From: Cylindrobasidium torrendii FP15055 ss-10
Lineage: Eukaryota > Basidiomycota > Agaricomycetes > Agaricales > Physalacriaceae
Direction of reading: 5' to 3'
Assembly: GCA_000934385.1 (NCBI GenBank)
Contig: KN880612.1
Span: 1 to 48,459, forward strand
Length of the DNA: 48,459 nt
The notes under the pieces: generated by a model
The model's database searches: none
The model's input: only the letters and a program-made list of their open reading frames with translations
What the model was told of the DNA's origin: nothing
Shown here: positions 9,974 through 19,373 of the stretch, piece after piece
How positions within the stretch are numbered: the first letter of the stretch is position 1
Layout of the letters: each line of letters begins with the position of its first letter
Position numbers and translations under genes: made by a program

Positions 9974-11357
9974 CTATGCTGCTGTAGAGACAGGCGAGAA
10001 ACTCGCTGGCGGCGGAGGTGGTGGTTGGTCGGTCGGTTGTTCCTCCTGAGTTGCAGTTGGTGGCGGCGCAGATGGTTGAGCTGCTGGTGCTTGCACGCCG
10101 TCGTTCTTCTCGAAATCCGTCCAGGGCTTGAACAACGGCTCCCAAGGTGGGGTCGACGCGGGCGGGGCTATCTTCGGGGGCGTCAAAAAATATGAAAGCC
10201 TGCCACGTTTGCCGCGCATTACCTGAGACACGCTGGCCAGGTGTGGCTGCTTCGTGAAATCCTGCGCGCCATAGAATTCAAGAATCAAATTCAGACAGTC
10301 TATTATAGAAATCAGCCTGCGCTGTCGAGCGGACAAGCACATCATCGCGGCTGACCTGACAAATTCACAAGGTCTTCCGGAGAGAAATGGAAATACGCAA
10401 TAGTGGCCTTGGAGGTATGAGGGGGTGTGTTTGATGGAGAAGGGGAAGGATTTTCAGGTGTTATTCGCTCTGCGAGTGAAGGCGCATTCGCACCCTCGTG
10501 AAAACACTCTGCGAGAACAAGACATGCTGCTGCGATAATGCGTGAAGGCCACAGGATGCATGCTGGTGTCCGATATCTGCCATTGCGTCAACGTGAAATT
10601 GGTTGTAGACCAGAAAAGTACTGTACGAATCGTGCGCCAGCGTCCAAGAGACTTCCTGCACGTCCGGTGAAATTGAGAATTCAACAAAGGCGTCTACCAG
10701 AATCGAATGGGGATTGTCCACGCTGAACTCGAAGCAGAGCGCCTCGAGGAGGACTTCCTCTGTCTGCAGGATGACTTGCTGGCAGTTTTCGACCTCCTAC
10801 CACGACGGAAATGAATTATTTGAGTGAACTGCTCGCGGGAACTCCCGACCTTGCTGTCTTCCAATATGGCATTAATGTCTTTGGACTCGATTTTGGCCTG
10901 GCAGACGCGCGCGACATCGCGCAGTTTACGACCACATTCCTCGGTTTTTGTTGCGAGGAATATACAGGCCGCAGCTACATCCTATGGTGACGTTAGAGAA
11001 GACGTACGTTGGTCCCACTTCGAATGGCATGCTCACTTGTCTGTGGAAGTCCTCTATCGGAAAGCGCATGTAGAAACGGTGAAACCACGTCGCTGCGGTG
11101 AACATGGCAGGTGTATGGCTGGAAGACTTAGAAGCGGCATTCTTTGTGAGAGAGAGGTAGGAAATTTACAGTTGCAAGGATGAGCCCAGTCGGTAGAGAA
11201 ATTCAACACCGCGCGCACGCTCGTACATCTGTTTTTCAAGCGGCCATTTCGATGGTGTCTGGCGCAGTGCACTCAAAGGAAATATCCACTGATCAATAGG
11301 GAGCTCGTCACTCGCAGGAGGATCCTCGCGTGAGAGGAGTGGTCCGCTCCTCTGCAT
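9974..11357 (-). CDS. Cyclin-domain protein, CTD-kinase type (Ctk2/cyclin K/T-like)
   Basis: This is a cyclin of the transcriptional group that partners Cdk9/Cdk12/Ctk1-type kinases acting on RNA polymerase II. The first exon gives DQWIFPLSALRQTPSKWPLEKQMYERARGVEFLYRLGSSLQL. After an intron follow HTPAMFTAATWFHRFYMRFPIEDFHRQ and VAAACIFLATKTEECGRKLRDVARVCQAKIE, which together form cyclin box 1. The exon near 10460-10720 (VDNPHSILVDAFVEFSISPDVQEVSWTLAHDSY) belongs to cyclin box 2. The last exon ends in a proline-rich tail (TDQPPPPPPASFSP). I chose the ATG at 11355-11357. Exact subfamily (Ctk2, Bur2 or cyclin K/T) is not settled from sequence alone. An MCB cluster lies about 320-440 bp upstream. 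Confidence 0.75.
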
Positions 11358-11680
11358 AGTGGCCAACTTGGAATTGGCCGACCGAGATCAAGGTAGGTTC
11401 TTGATTCGATTATTTCATTTTTGCCCGGCTTTTCCTGAAATTCACTTTTATGGTAATTTCGACGTCATTCTGATCGAGCGCACGCGGTCCGGTCGACGGA
11501 CGCATTTCCTTCGAGGAGGAACGAGTTTTCCCCTTTTGTAGGCAATATTGACACCCTTATCGTATACAAAATCGCAAGTCCGACCTGCAGACGGTCCAAG
11601 AGGGTCCAAGGAAAGCGCATGTGCACCATTAAATTTTGCTTCCGATCGAGATTCCCAAGACCACATATCGCGTTGACATA

Positions 11681-11800
11681 ACGCGTCGCGACGCGTCCGT
11701 CGACGCGTTGTACCTTCATAAAAAATGGCAAAACGTCATGGACATTGCTCTCAGCGTGATAGATTGGTAGACCGTCCAGTCTTATTGCGTCTAGACGCGT
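11681..11800. promoter_or_regulatory. Cluster of four MluI cell-cycle boxes (ACGCGT)
   Basis: ACGCGT occurs at 11681, 11691, 11703 and 11795; the first three lie within 28 bp. ACGCGT is the MCB bound by MBF (Mbp1/Swi6-type) factors that drive G1/S genes in fungi. The nearest start codon on the minus strand is that of the cyclin gene (11357). Confidence 0.5.
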
Positions 11801-12043
11801 TTTCCCGGAGATTTTCCACTACAAGTCGGTGCGAATGCTTCATGGTCTGTAGAGAGCGATAGAAGTGTGAAACTTGGCGAGGTAATAACAAGATACATTG
11901 TACATAGGATACATCACTAAGCTATTACATGTACATCTTAGAATCAGGAAATCGTACATCCGAGTAGTACATGAACGAATCGAGCACCTCTAGTCTAAGG
12001 CGTATGGAAGACGTGTGACTGGCCCTTGGTCCATTGAAGGATA

Positions 12044-12301
12044 TCAAACTCTATGTCCAGCCTGGCGGCACACGGAGCAGTAGTTGTCGAGGTAGCGGTC
12101 TAGCAAATCTTATGTCAGAATACCGTCTGTTCGGAACAGTGGGAAATTGCAAACCATATTGTTCTGGAAATTGACGCCTGAACACGATGAGCAGAGGTAC
12201 TCGGGGAGGAAAGGTATCTGCGTACCTCTGCCAGCAGGTCTCACTGCATTTGGGCCCACAGTTCGGGGAATGGGCGGCGCTGAACTTGCACCACCGGTCA
12301 T
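12044..12301 (-). pseudogene. Small Cys-rich (zinc-ribbon-like) ORF split by one stop codon
   Basis: The frame from the ATG at 12301 reads GTQIPFLPEYLCSSCSGVNFQNN...LFRTDGILT, meets TAA at 12110-12112, and continues in the same frame as DLLDRYLDNYCSVCRQAGHRV to TGA at 12044. Two CxxC knuckles (CSSC and CSVC) sit either side of the stop, as in a zinc ribbon. It resembles small Agaricomycete Cys-rich proteins as far as I can recall, which is weak evidence. It could be a one-mutation pseudogene, a read-through gene, or chance. Upstream exons may exist. Confidence 0.35.
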
Positions 12302-13161
12302 CGCAGTAAATCTAGTGCAAAGACGGTGGTAAGGAACCCAGTCAACGACGAGAGTCTGGCGTCGTCTACCATCTCATCTTCCTGAAGAGATAGAGTAAGT
12401 ACTCAAGAAAAAGGCGGCGCCGGTTAGGATGGACGAACCAGACGCTCAACATGGTTGCATCGCTGGAAAATGTGCTGGACCCTGCAATGGAATGTCAGGA
12501 GGAGGAGTGTCATGGGGCAGGTATGTGGGTCCATACTGGCGCCAGCGACACATCGTGAGGGTATAAGGCGATGGGGTAGTTGGAAAGTAGAATTAGGGTG
12601 ATTTGTGGAGACATTTTTCTGAGTGGTGGCAGGCTTATATACTCTGCAAGGACATATCGAGGCCGGTATCGGCGGCTAATGAACACGGCCGGCGGGGCAA
12701 GGGGGTTAGGCAGCGTGGGATGCACGAGAATCTCGTGTACGCGTTGTGAGATCTGGTATACCAGTAGGCGTATGATTCAGGACAGAGTGTTCGATCGTTC
12801 GGACATACGAGAGAGCTTCAATCTTCCAGGTCAGTCGAACGAAAACAAGTCAAGACGCTGGACTGTTTCTGGAGTTCCATAATGGGATCGGTCGGGCAGC
12901 GTTGAGTGGGTGGACCATAAAGACAATCCGATAAATCAGGCCCCGAGTTTTGTGCTTGGAAGAATTTCGAAACGGATGGTATCACATCTCGACGGGAGAG
13001 CAACAAGGCTAGTTGCCATTACGTCGGACTGAAGCTGGGAACGTCAGGGAGGCTCTTCACTTTTGAGATGCACACAGCGTGTACGCGGGATTCAGCCACT
13101 GAACAAACGAAACAGCGGAGCCTTTAGCGTTCACTGGATTTTCCAATTTTGACATCGTACA

Positions 13162-14559
13162 TCATCCAGCAAACATGCCTACGAGGTATTGACTGACACC
13201 CTCCGGAGTGAGTGAACCCACGTCTGAGAATACTAACGAAATCAGATCGGGTCTGAGAAGACAATGGAGGTGAGAGCAGCATAGAGGCGTAGCTCGAGGA
13301 TACACACCTCGTGTAATCCACGTCTGGATTATTTCGGGCTATTTGCTCTTGAGTGATCTTCCTATCTTCGGCAGGATCCGAGGGCCTAATGCCTGCGACG
13401 GGAGGGTTCGATCCGGGTCTTGCTCTTGAAGCTGTCGAATTGCGATGCGTGCGACCTTGTGGGAGTGAGAAGGAAAGGAGTTGCGAGTTATGGGTAGGCA
13501 GGTCGTATTGCGACAACGGAAAGAGTCGATGGAACTTGTAACTGGTGAAGAAATAAGAGTCCGGTGATATGCAAGAGGCATATGATTGACTCACCTTTCA
13601 GCGAGGGCGTAGAATGGCTTGTTCATAGCCTTCGCAATGATAGCAATTTGGTTGCTTCCGACTGCGTTGACGAGGCCACCACTTTCCACCACAGCCTCAG
13701 AGCCCACCAGCACGAGGTCCACCATGTTCATCGTATATGCCACTGCCGAGTCAAGGATAACGGTGCTCGGTATCCCCGCCGCAGTGAGCTTTTCAGCAGT
13801 CTTGATACCAAGTCCCCGCGGCCTCGCCTCTGTGACGAACACTTTCGACACATATCAGCAGTTAGAGCGACGGTAGAGAGCCCAGACGCACCAGATATGC
13901 GTTTCCGTTTGTGCGCCCACAAAAGGGTCTGCATCACCACCCTTGAGTAGGAATGTGTTAGGATCTAGAAGACAGAGGATGCATGAGGAACTGGAGAGAG
14001 TCATAGCGGATAAGGAGAGCAGTACGATAGAGCCATCCTTAATGAAGTCGAACGCAAGGTCCGCGATTTTTTGGCGATAGCTTAGCGCTTCGGTAACATA
14101 GTTGTGTCCTTGTCGAATTAATTCGGACTTGAGCTCGAGGAAACTCTGGAAGGACGCAGTAATTAGTACTCAAGGTTCGAAGTGTGAACATCGATGGCCC
14201 TCACCGATGCATCGTGGGGGAAGAGTGTCACAAATTCGATAAACAACTCAGTCCCCGCGCTGAGGCTGATCGAGTTCGAGCTCTGTCGCTTTAGTGCCTC
14301 CGCGCCGTCTTTTAACTCCTTGACGAGCTCAAACATAGTTCCGGCTGGCCAAGATCAGATGCGCACCGATAGTCAAACCAGCTATTTACCGGCCGAATTT
14401 TCCATCAGTTCGACGAGAGCCAGGATGGATGCCAGCGGAGTAGATATCTTCATGGAGATGAGCCTCGAGGAGAACAGCACAATCGAGAGAAGCGCTAGCG
14501 TTTTCATCCTCTAGGATATGCTCGTATGCAGAACAGACATCAAAAGGTGTAGAGGTCAT
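13162..14559 (-). CDS. GCN3: Translation initiation factor eIF2B subunit alpha
   Basis: This is the regulatory subunit of the eIF2B guanine nucleotide exchange factor, which senses phosphorylated eIF2. The family is clear from KVFVTEARPRGLG, AAGIPSTVILDSAVAY, DLVLVGSEAVVESGGLVNAVGS, IAIIAKAMNKPFYALAE, YKFHRLFPLSQYDLP and the C-terminal DLISLVFSDVGSLTPEGVSQYL. The N-terminal part has FDVCSAYEHILEDEN, PLASILALVELMENSA and SISLSAGTELFIEFVTLFPHDAS. Early exons are 14500-14559, 14390-14447 and 14205-14344, in phase with one another. The first intron (14448-14499) has no usable GT donor at a normal length; a GC-AG intron is my best model. The ATG has a good context (CCCACCATG). Stop TGA at 13162-13164. 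Confidence 0.92.
14448..14499 (-). other. Probable GC-AG intron 1 of eIF2B alpha
   Basis: The join ...EDEN to ISTPLASILAL needs an intron between GAAAAC and ATATCT. The only option of normal size (52 nt) starts GCTAGC and ends ATGAAG. The donor is weak, so a shorter non-standard intron or a sequence error is possible. Confidence 0.4.
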
Positions 14560-14582
14560 GGTGGGCAAACGAGTCAGGCTAC

Positions 14583-14600
14583 GAGCGTGACGTCACGCTC
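14583..14600. promoter_or_regulatory. Perfect 18-bp palindrome with full CRE (TGACGTCA)
   Basis: GAGCGTGACGTCACGCTC is its own reverse complement and contains the complete ATF/CREB-type bZIP site. It lies 23 bp upstream of the eIF2B alpha ATG. A CACGTG E-box follows at 14620-14625. Confidence 0.6.
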
Positions 14601-15602
14601 ACAGAAAAGCAGACACCACCACGTGATGAATTTCTCCGTGGCAAGCAGAATGGCCGAAAATATGCTTGGCCATCATTACCATGGTAATAATGTTGCCTTC
14701 TGATGTGACTGACTAGCGCTTGTGTTCGTCACATAAGCATTGGCCATCTGTGGGATGGTGCTTTGCTATAGAACACTGAACAGTACAAACACCCGTCCAT
14801 TCTCGGAAGGTTGATACTGTACCGATACGATTTGATGCGACGACTGATGTTCATGCATGAATCTTGGATATCTGGACGGTCTTCGGGTTGATTTCTGCCA
14901 TCCTCAATGGCGTATCCAGTTCCTGAATGGAGCCCATCAGCAGAACAGGCCTGATTTAGGTGTGAGATCAGTGAGGCGGATTTTTCGTAGCCGCGTGCTA
15001 CCATTACCATGGGCACATTCTAATTTGGGTTAGCCCGCTTGACATTCGTGGTTTTATTTGTTTACCTCCGTCGTCAGAAAAACGCCTCTAGCTAGCTGTT
15101 GGGGGCAGGCGAGGCGTAAATTGGCATGAAATTATACCTTCCTTTGTTTTCCAATCGCCGTCAAAGTTCGACAGGACTACCAAGACTTTGGAATGCGAAA
15201 GCAGCCTCGATGAATTTCGGCAAATAGCTAGAAATTACCTGATCGGGCGCGTAAACACGTTTTCTGTTCTTTATTTTTGTCAGTGACAGGCCCGTTATAA
15301 GCAGCCAGCTGTGTTTCCGGTCCTCTCCAGTGACCACCATCATCCCGCCCCCTACGCCCCAGCCGCCCGCCTTTGGTCTTTCATATCCGTGTCCGATACT
15401 TGTGTTGGGTCGTTCGACACGTTGTACAGACCTTGTTGATTGTAATTGCTCTCGGTGCGTCGTGTAGTGCAAATTTCTACTCCGTTGCGCTCAACGTTGC
15501 CAATTCGGCAGCGCGCCTGTCCGCCTCATTTTCGTCGCCCTTTCACGGAACGCACCTATCCGCCGCTGCCCAATTTCATAACCCCCAGCCGTCGCCCGCA
15601 CC
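14601..15602. other. Divergent intergenic region
   Basis: About 1 kb between the eIF2B alpha start (-) and the next gene (+). It contains the E-box at 14620, a 14-nt palindrome ATTACCATGGTAAT (14675-14688) and a partial echo of it near 15003. ORFs at 14729-15016 and 15161-15472 (-) are unsupported. Confidence 0.4.
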
Positions 15603-16232
15603 ATGGCCAACCCCAAAAATGCACAGGTTGTGTTCTCTCCGGATGTCAAGAATATGGACGACTGGGCGCGCCGAACCCGCATGGCACTGGGTACAGCCGA
15701 TGCGTTGGGCGCGACGTATGCGCGCGCTCATCCTTGGCTAGACCAGATCAAGAACCAGCTGATTCGTGACCACAAATGGAAGGTCGTTCCATGCCGCGAC
15801 CAAAGAATGCTTTTCACTCTTGAAAGCACTTCGATGTGGAGCTCTTCGTCGGGGCTGCCGGCTGGTCCGCCTCTTACCCTCCAACTGCCAGTCCATGCAA
15901 GCTCGTTCTTCTCCCCCGACCGCCGCATCCAATGGCAAATGGTCTTTCACTCCGACACTTTCGAGTCCGTTCGCAAAATCTGCCAGCCCGTCGCGGACAT
16001 TCTCTACATTTTGCAGTGCCTACTCACCGGGCTTGTCACTGTCGTCTTCGAGGAAAACGTTGCGGGTGAGGGCCTCTATCGCACGACACGGGGACTCCCG
16101 CCCGCGCAGTGGGTCGCGGCCAATGCCGACGCCTTACATAGAGTGCTCGGCGACGAGCGTTTCAGATCACTTCACCGCGCCTGTAACGACACGCAGTCGT
16201 CGTTCCACCTGCAAACGCTCCCTCCCCGGTGA
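15603..16232 (+). CDS. Uncharacterised 209-aa protein
   Basis: A single uninterrupted reading frame starts in a strong context (GCACCATGGCC). The protein begins MANPKNAQVVFSPDVKNMDDWARRTRMALGT and ends HLQTLPPR. I do not recognise a domain. There is one moderately hydrophobic stretch (ICQPVADILYILQCLLTGLVTVVFEE, about residues 121-146) that could be a helix or weak membrane segment; no signal peptide is seen. Codon use is G+C-rich and alternative frames are also open over part of the region, so the frame is inferred from the start context and sensible composition. An intron that swaps frame in the middle is possible. Confidence 0.55.
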   Translation: MANPKNAQVVFSPDVKNMDDWARRTRMALGTADALGATYARAHPWLDQIKNQLIRDHKWKVVPCRDQRMLFTLESTSMWSSSSGLPAGPPLTLQLPVHASSFFSPDRRIQWQMVFHSDTFESVRKICQPVADILYILQCLLTGLVTVVFEENVAGEGLYRTTRGLPPAQWVAANADALHRVLGDERFRSLHRACNDTQSSFHLQTLPPR

Positions 16233-16804
16233 TGCAAAATGGTTACCATCGGGACCAGAGCCTGGAGGAGGAGAGAAACGTTGACCGTTCTCAGATTTTA
16301 CATTTCATTGCTGTCCGCCCATTGCTCTTCATTTGCACATTCACCATTCTGCTATTTAAACCGTAATATTTGCAACTAACTTAAATTTCTCTTAAATGGT
16401 CCTGTTCAGTGCCCTCTTCATCTCCCTCGCCTCTGGGACACACCTCATCTACAGACCCTAATACTACATAGTTTCTTATGTTCCAACCCATGTATTATTC
16501 TTCCCCGCTGCCTTGCCATCATCACATCTTACCTACCTACGTTACCGTAGAATTTTTACTTACAACAACCCAGTGTTGCGCGGCCTTGTGGTACGTTATA
16601 TAACTGTCTATTGGTATGGCCAGTAATGTACATGTCTGTTGCCTGAGTGTTTAAGCCTTTTGGTGAAAGTTTTGAGCTGCGCCGCGAGCGCGTGAGTACT
16701 GGGCACGAATAAATTTGTGGCGTCCCGGAACACCGGGCCGCAACGCCGATGGCTCCAGACTCTTGATAACTTTCAAGTCACAGCGTTGTCTATTTACCGT
16801 CATC
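16233..16804. other. Intergenic region
   Basis: This holds the 3' end of the uncharacterised gene and the promoter of methionine aminopeptidase. It is pyrimidine-rich around 16395-16560. I see no gene, repeat or clear TATA box. Confidence 0.4.
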
Positions 16805-18443
16805 ATGTCATCTACCACTGCCTGTCAAGCAAAATCTTGCCCAAACGGCAATCCTCCCTCGAAACTCGAATGTCCGACCTGTGCGAAGTGCGTAGACACC
16901 GTCTACGCCGAAGACAAATTATCTCATGCGATGGCAGGATCGGCCTCAAAGGATCATTTTTCTGCAACCAGGATTGCTTCAAGGCGGACTGTATGCAGTT
17001 ATGCACTTACTTCCTAGTCTTACGCTGATATCAACCAGGGGTTCGTCGCAGCTGCCACCATCGTTTCCCCATGTTTTTGACGCTTGGTCATGTAGAAACA
17101 ACACAAATTCCTCCATGCGCTTGTGACTGGCGAACGACAGGGTACGCTTTTGTCCGTCGCGCGCATCGTCCCTCAAATGTAATCGCAGGTCTTCTTAGAT
17201 GGAACGTATAATCCATTCCCCAACCATGGCTTTACTGGCACCATGCGACCGGTCTACCCACTCTCCCCCAAACGCGCCGTGCCCGACCACATTCCAAAGC
17301 CGGACTATGCGAAAGATGGTACGGTCAAAGGCTTCTTCCGTGGTTTTCAGTTCATGATGTGAGCCTACTTCTTTCATTGTAGGTGAGCCTAAGTCCGAGA
17401 TGAGGGCTGCAGGACAAGCGCCGAGGATTTTGACACCGGAGGAGCAGGACAAGATGCGCCATGTATGCAAGGTGCGTGGTTGTTTATTTTTTGAAGATGC
17501 TTTTACTGATACTGTGCGCAGATGGGCCGTGAGGTTCTGGACATCGCCGCTGCAGCCATTCGCCCGGGCATCACTACAGACGAGATCGACGAAATTGTGC
17601 ACAATGAGACCATCGCGCGCGACTCCTACCCATCCCCGCTGAACTACCGTGGATACCCCAAATCTGTTTGCACGTACGCTTGTCAACCATGGATAAAGGC
17701 AGAACGTCCTGATGCTGGCCACGCAGTTCTATCAACGAAGTCATCTGTCATGGTATTCCCGACAAACGCAAGCTCAAAGATGGAGACATTATCAATATCG
17801 GTACATTGTTCTATGCCACGCTCGTACGCCGTTGCTAAACTCCTCCCTCAAGATGTCAGCTTGTACTATCAAGGCTGGCATGCCGACCTGAACGAGACAT
17901 ACCCTGTCGGCACCATCGACGAAGACTCGCGAAAGTTGATTAGGACGACACGGGAAGCCCTCGATGCAGCCATCAGCATCTGCAAGCCTGGCGCGCTGTT
18001 CCGCGATATTGGCAAGGTCATCGAGCCAGTAGCGCGCGCGAACGGCTGTGCGACTGTGCGCACCTACACCGGTCATGGCGTTCACGAGCTCTTCCATTGC
18101 TCGCCGAATATCCCTCACTACGCGAAGAACAAGGCGGTGGGCACCATGCGCCCGGGCATGATTTTCACAATCGAACCTGTAAGTCTCTTGAGTATGGTTT
18201 CGCTTCGCTCTCGGAAGTTTAATGATGTTGTAGATGATTAATTTGGGGACGAACTGGCAAGATGTGCACTGGCCGGATAATTGGACTGCGACCACCATTG
18301 ATGGAAGGCGGAGCGCGCAGTTCGAAGAGACATTGCTGTATGCGTGCATTCTCCTTTTCACTGATGTGTGATTTGACCTGGTTTGCAGGATCACTGAGAC
18401 TGGCGTTGAAGTCCTCACCGCAGGCGCAAAAAGGGAATACTAG
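16805..18443 (+). CDS. MAP1: Methionine aminopeptidase 1
   Basis: This removes the initiator methionine from nascent proteins at the ribosome. The N-terminus has the zinc-finger region of eukaryotic type 1 enzymes: [23 protein letters not shown], then [12 protein letters not shown]. After a linker ([28 protein letters not shown]) comes the pita-bread catalytic domain. The metal ligands are visible: the two Asp in [15 protein letters not shown], His in [11 protein letters not shown], Glu in FTIEPM and Glu in QFEETLL. The substrate-site [16 protein letters not shown] motif spans an intron. Several small GT-AG introns interrupt the gene, one inside INIDV. The C-terminus reads [17 protein letters not shown]. 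Confidence 0.95.
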
Positions 18444-19373
18444 CTGAACCAAGCGCGGCCTCAAGCTCAAGTCAAGGATGGCGAGAACCTTCCCCGCAAA
18501 AGCAGAGCCTTGTTAACTAGATTTCATACCACTATCACAGCTAATTGATGCATGCTGTTGCTGTAAGTATGAGCCCTCGAGGGGCATTGAACACGAGAGT
18601 CATTGAGGAACCCATCTCTCAGTGCATAGAAGACCTCACTCATTGTTCCATCCTGTTTGCTGACCTCGTCGTACCAAAGCCACTTGCAAGCTGTTCAGCG
18701 TCATGGCGTTTCCCATACCAATGCAATGCTTCTGGAATCGTTGGGATTTATTTGTGCGTGTCGCAATGGGGGCACGCAAATTCTGTTTCTAACCCCATGC
18801 GACCAACGCGCTGGTCGCTTGCGTAGACCGAACGTTTTGAACACTGTGCGCCGCGGAGCGCTATATTTATATTGACACATATGAACTCTTTATTGGGCAA
18901 GTGCTTATGTGCGAGCGATCGTATGTGAACAATGGACACACAGAGTTGAGATATTCCGCACTCAGATTGTGGACACTGCACAGGCTATCACCATCGAGCC
19001 CTTGGCGCAAGCTTGTAGCTCTGCGTATTGCTTGAGTTTGTACAGCCACTAGCACATCCCCCCGGGCAATGTCCATTCCGTCCGCATACAGTCGACTCTC
19101 TGCCCTTGGCGAGTGGACATGATCGCCTGAGCGGAGGAAGTTCTATCCAGGAGATTTCAGGTTCCATCCCACCGCAGAGACGTCAGGGTGGCGGAGGACT
19201 CGTGACAACCTGGCAGTATTTCCAAATGATTTTGCCCCTTTGCGGGTTAACCCCACACCTCCAGAAATGCGGGGTAGTACAGGGCCCCTATGTATGTCAG
19301 AATATAAAACCCGGATAGGTCGGTGCGGAATTTCTCGACCAAGTCTGCTTCAGCCCCTCCATCCATCGTCACA
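18444..19373. other. Intergenic region with transporter promoter
   Basis: About 0.9 kb with no supported gene. Short ORFs on both strands (for example 18545-18826 + and 18748-18981 -) overlap and match nothing I know. The right end holds the TATA box at 19303. Confidence 0.4.
19303..19309 (+). promoter_or_regulatory. TATA box of sugar transporter gene
   Basis: TATAAAA lies 64 bp upstream of the transporter ATG, a usual fungal distance with a short 5' UTR. Confidence 0.55.

Larger units (their letters stand above)
11358..13161. other. 1.8-kb region with regulatory motifs and a small Cys-rich ORF
   Basis: No confident multi-exon gene is seen. It holds the MCB cluster (11681-11800), a third TTTGCTTCCG copy near 11635, a run of TACAT/GTACAT motifs (about 11895-11970) and the small minus-strand Cys-rich ORF at 12044-12301. 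ORFs at 11448-11731 (-) and 12580-12882 (+) lack support. Confidence 0.4.

Noticed and set aside
13395..13425. GGGTTCGATCCGGG resembling a tRNA B box
   Set aside because: It lies within eIF2B alpha coding sequence and has no A box at the right distance.
15766..16284. 172-codon alternative frame over the uncharacterised gene
   Set aside because: Ser/Arg/Pro-rich composition typical of a shifted frame; the 15603 frame has a better start and composition.
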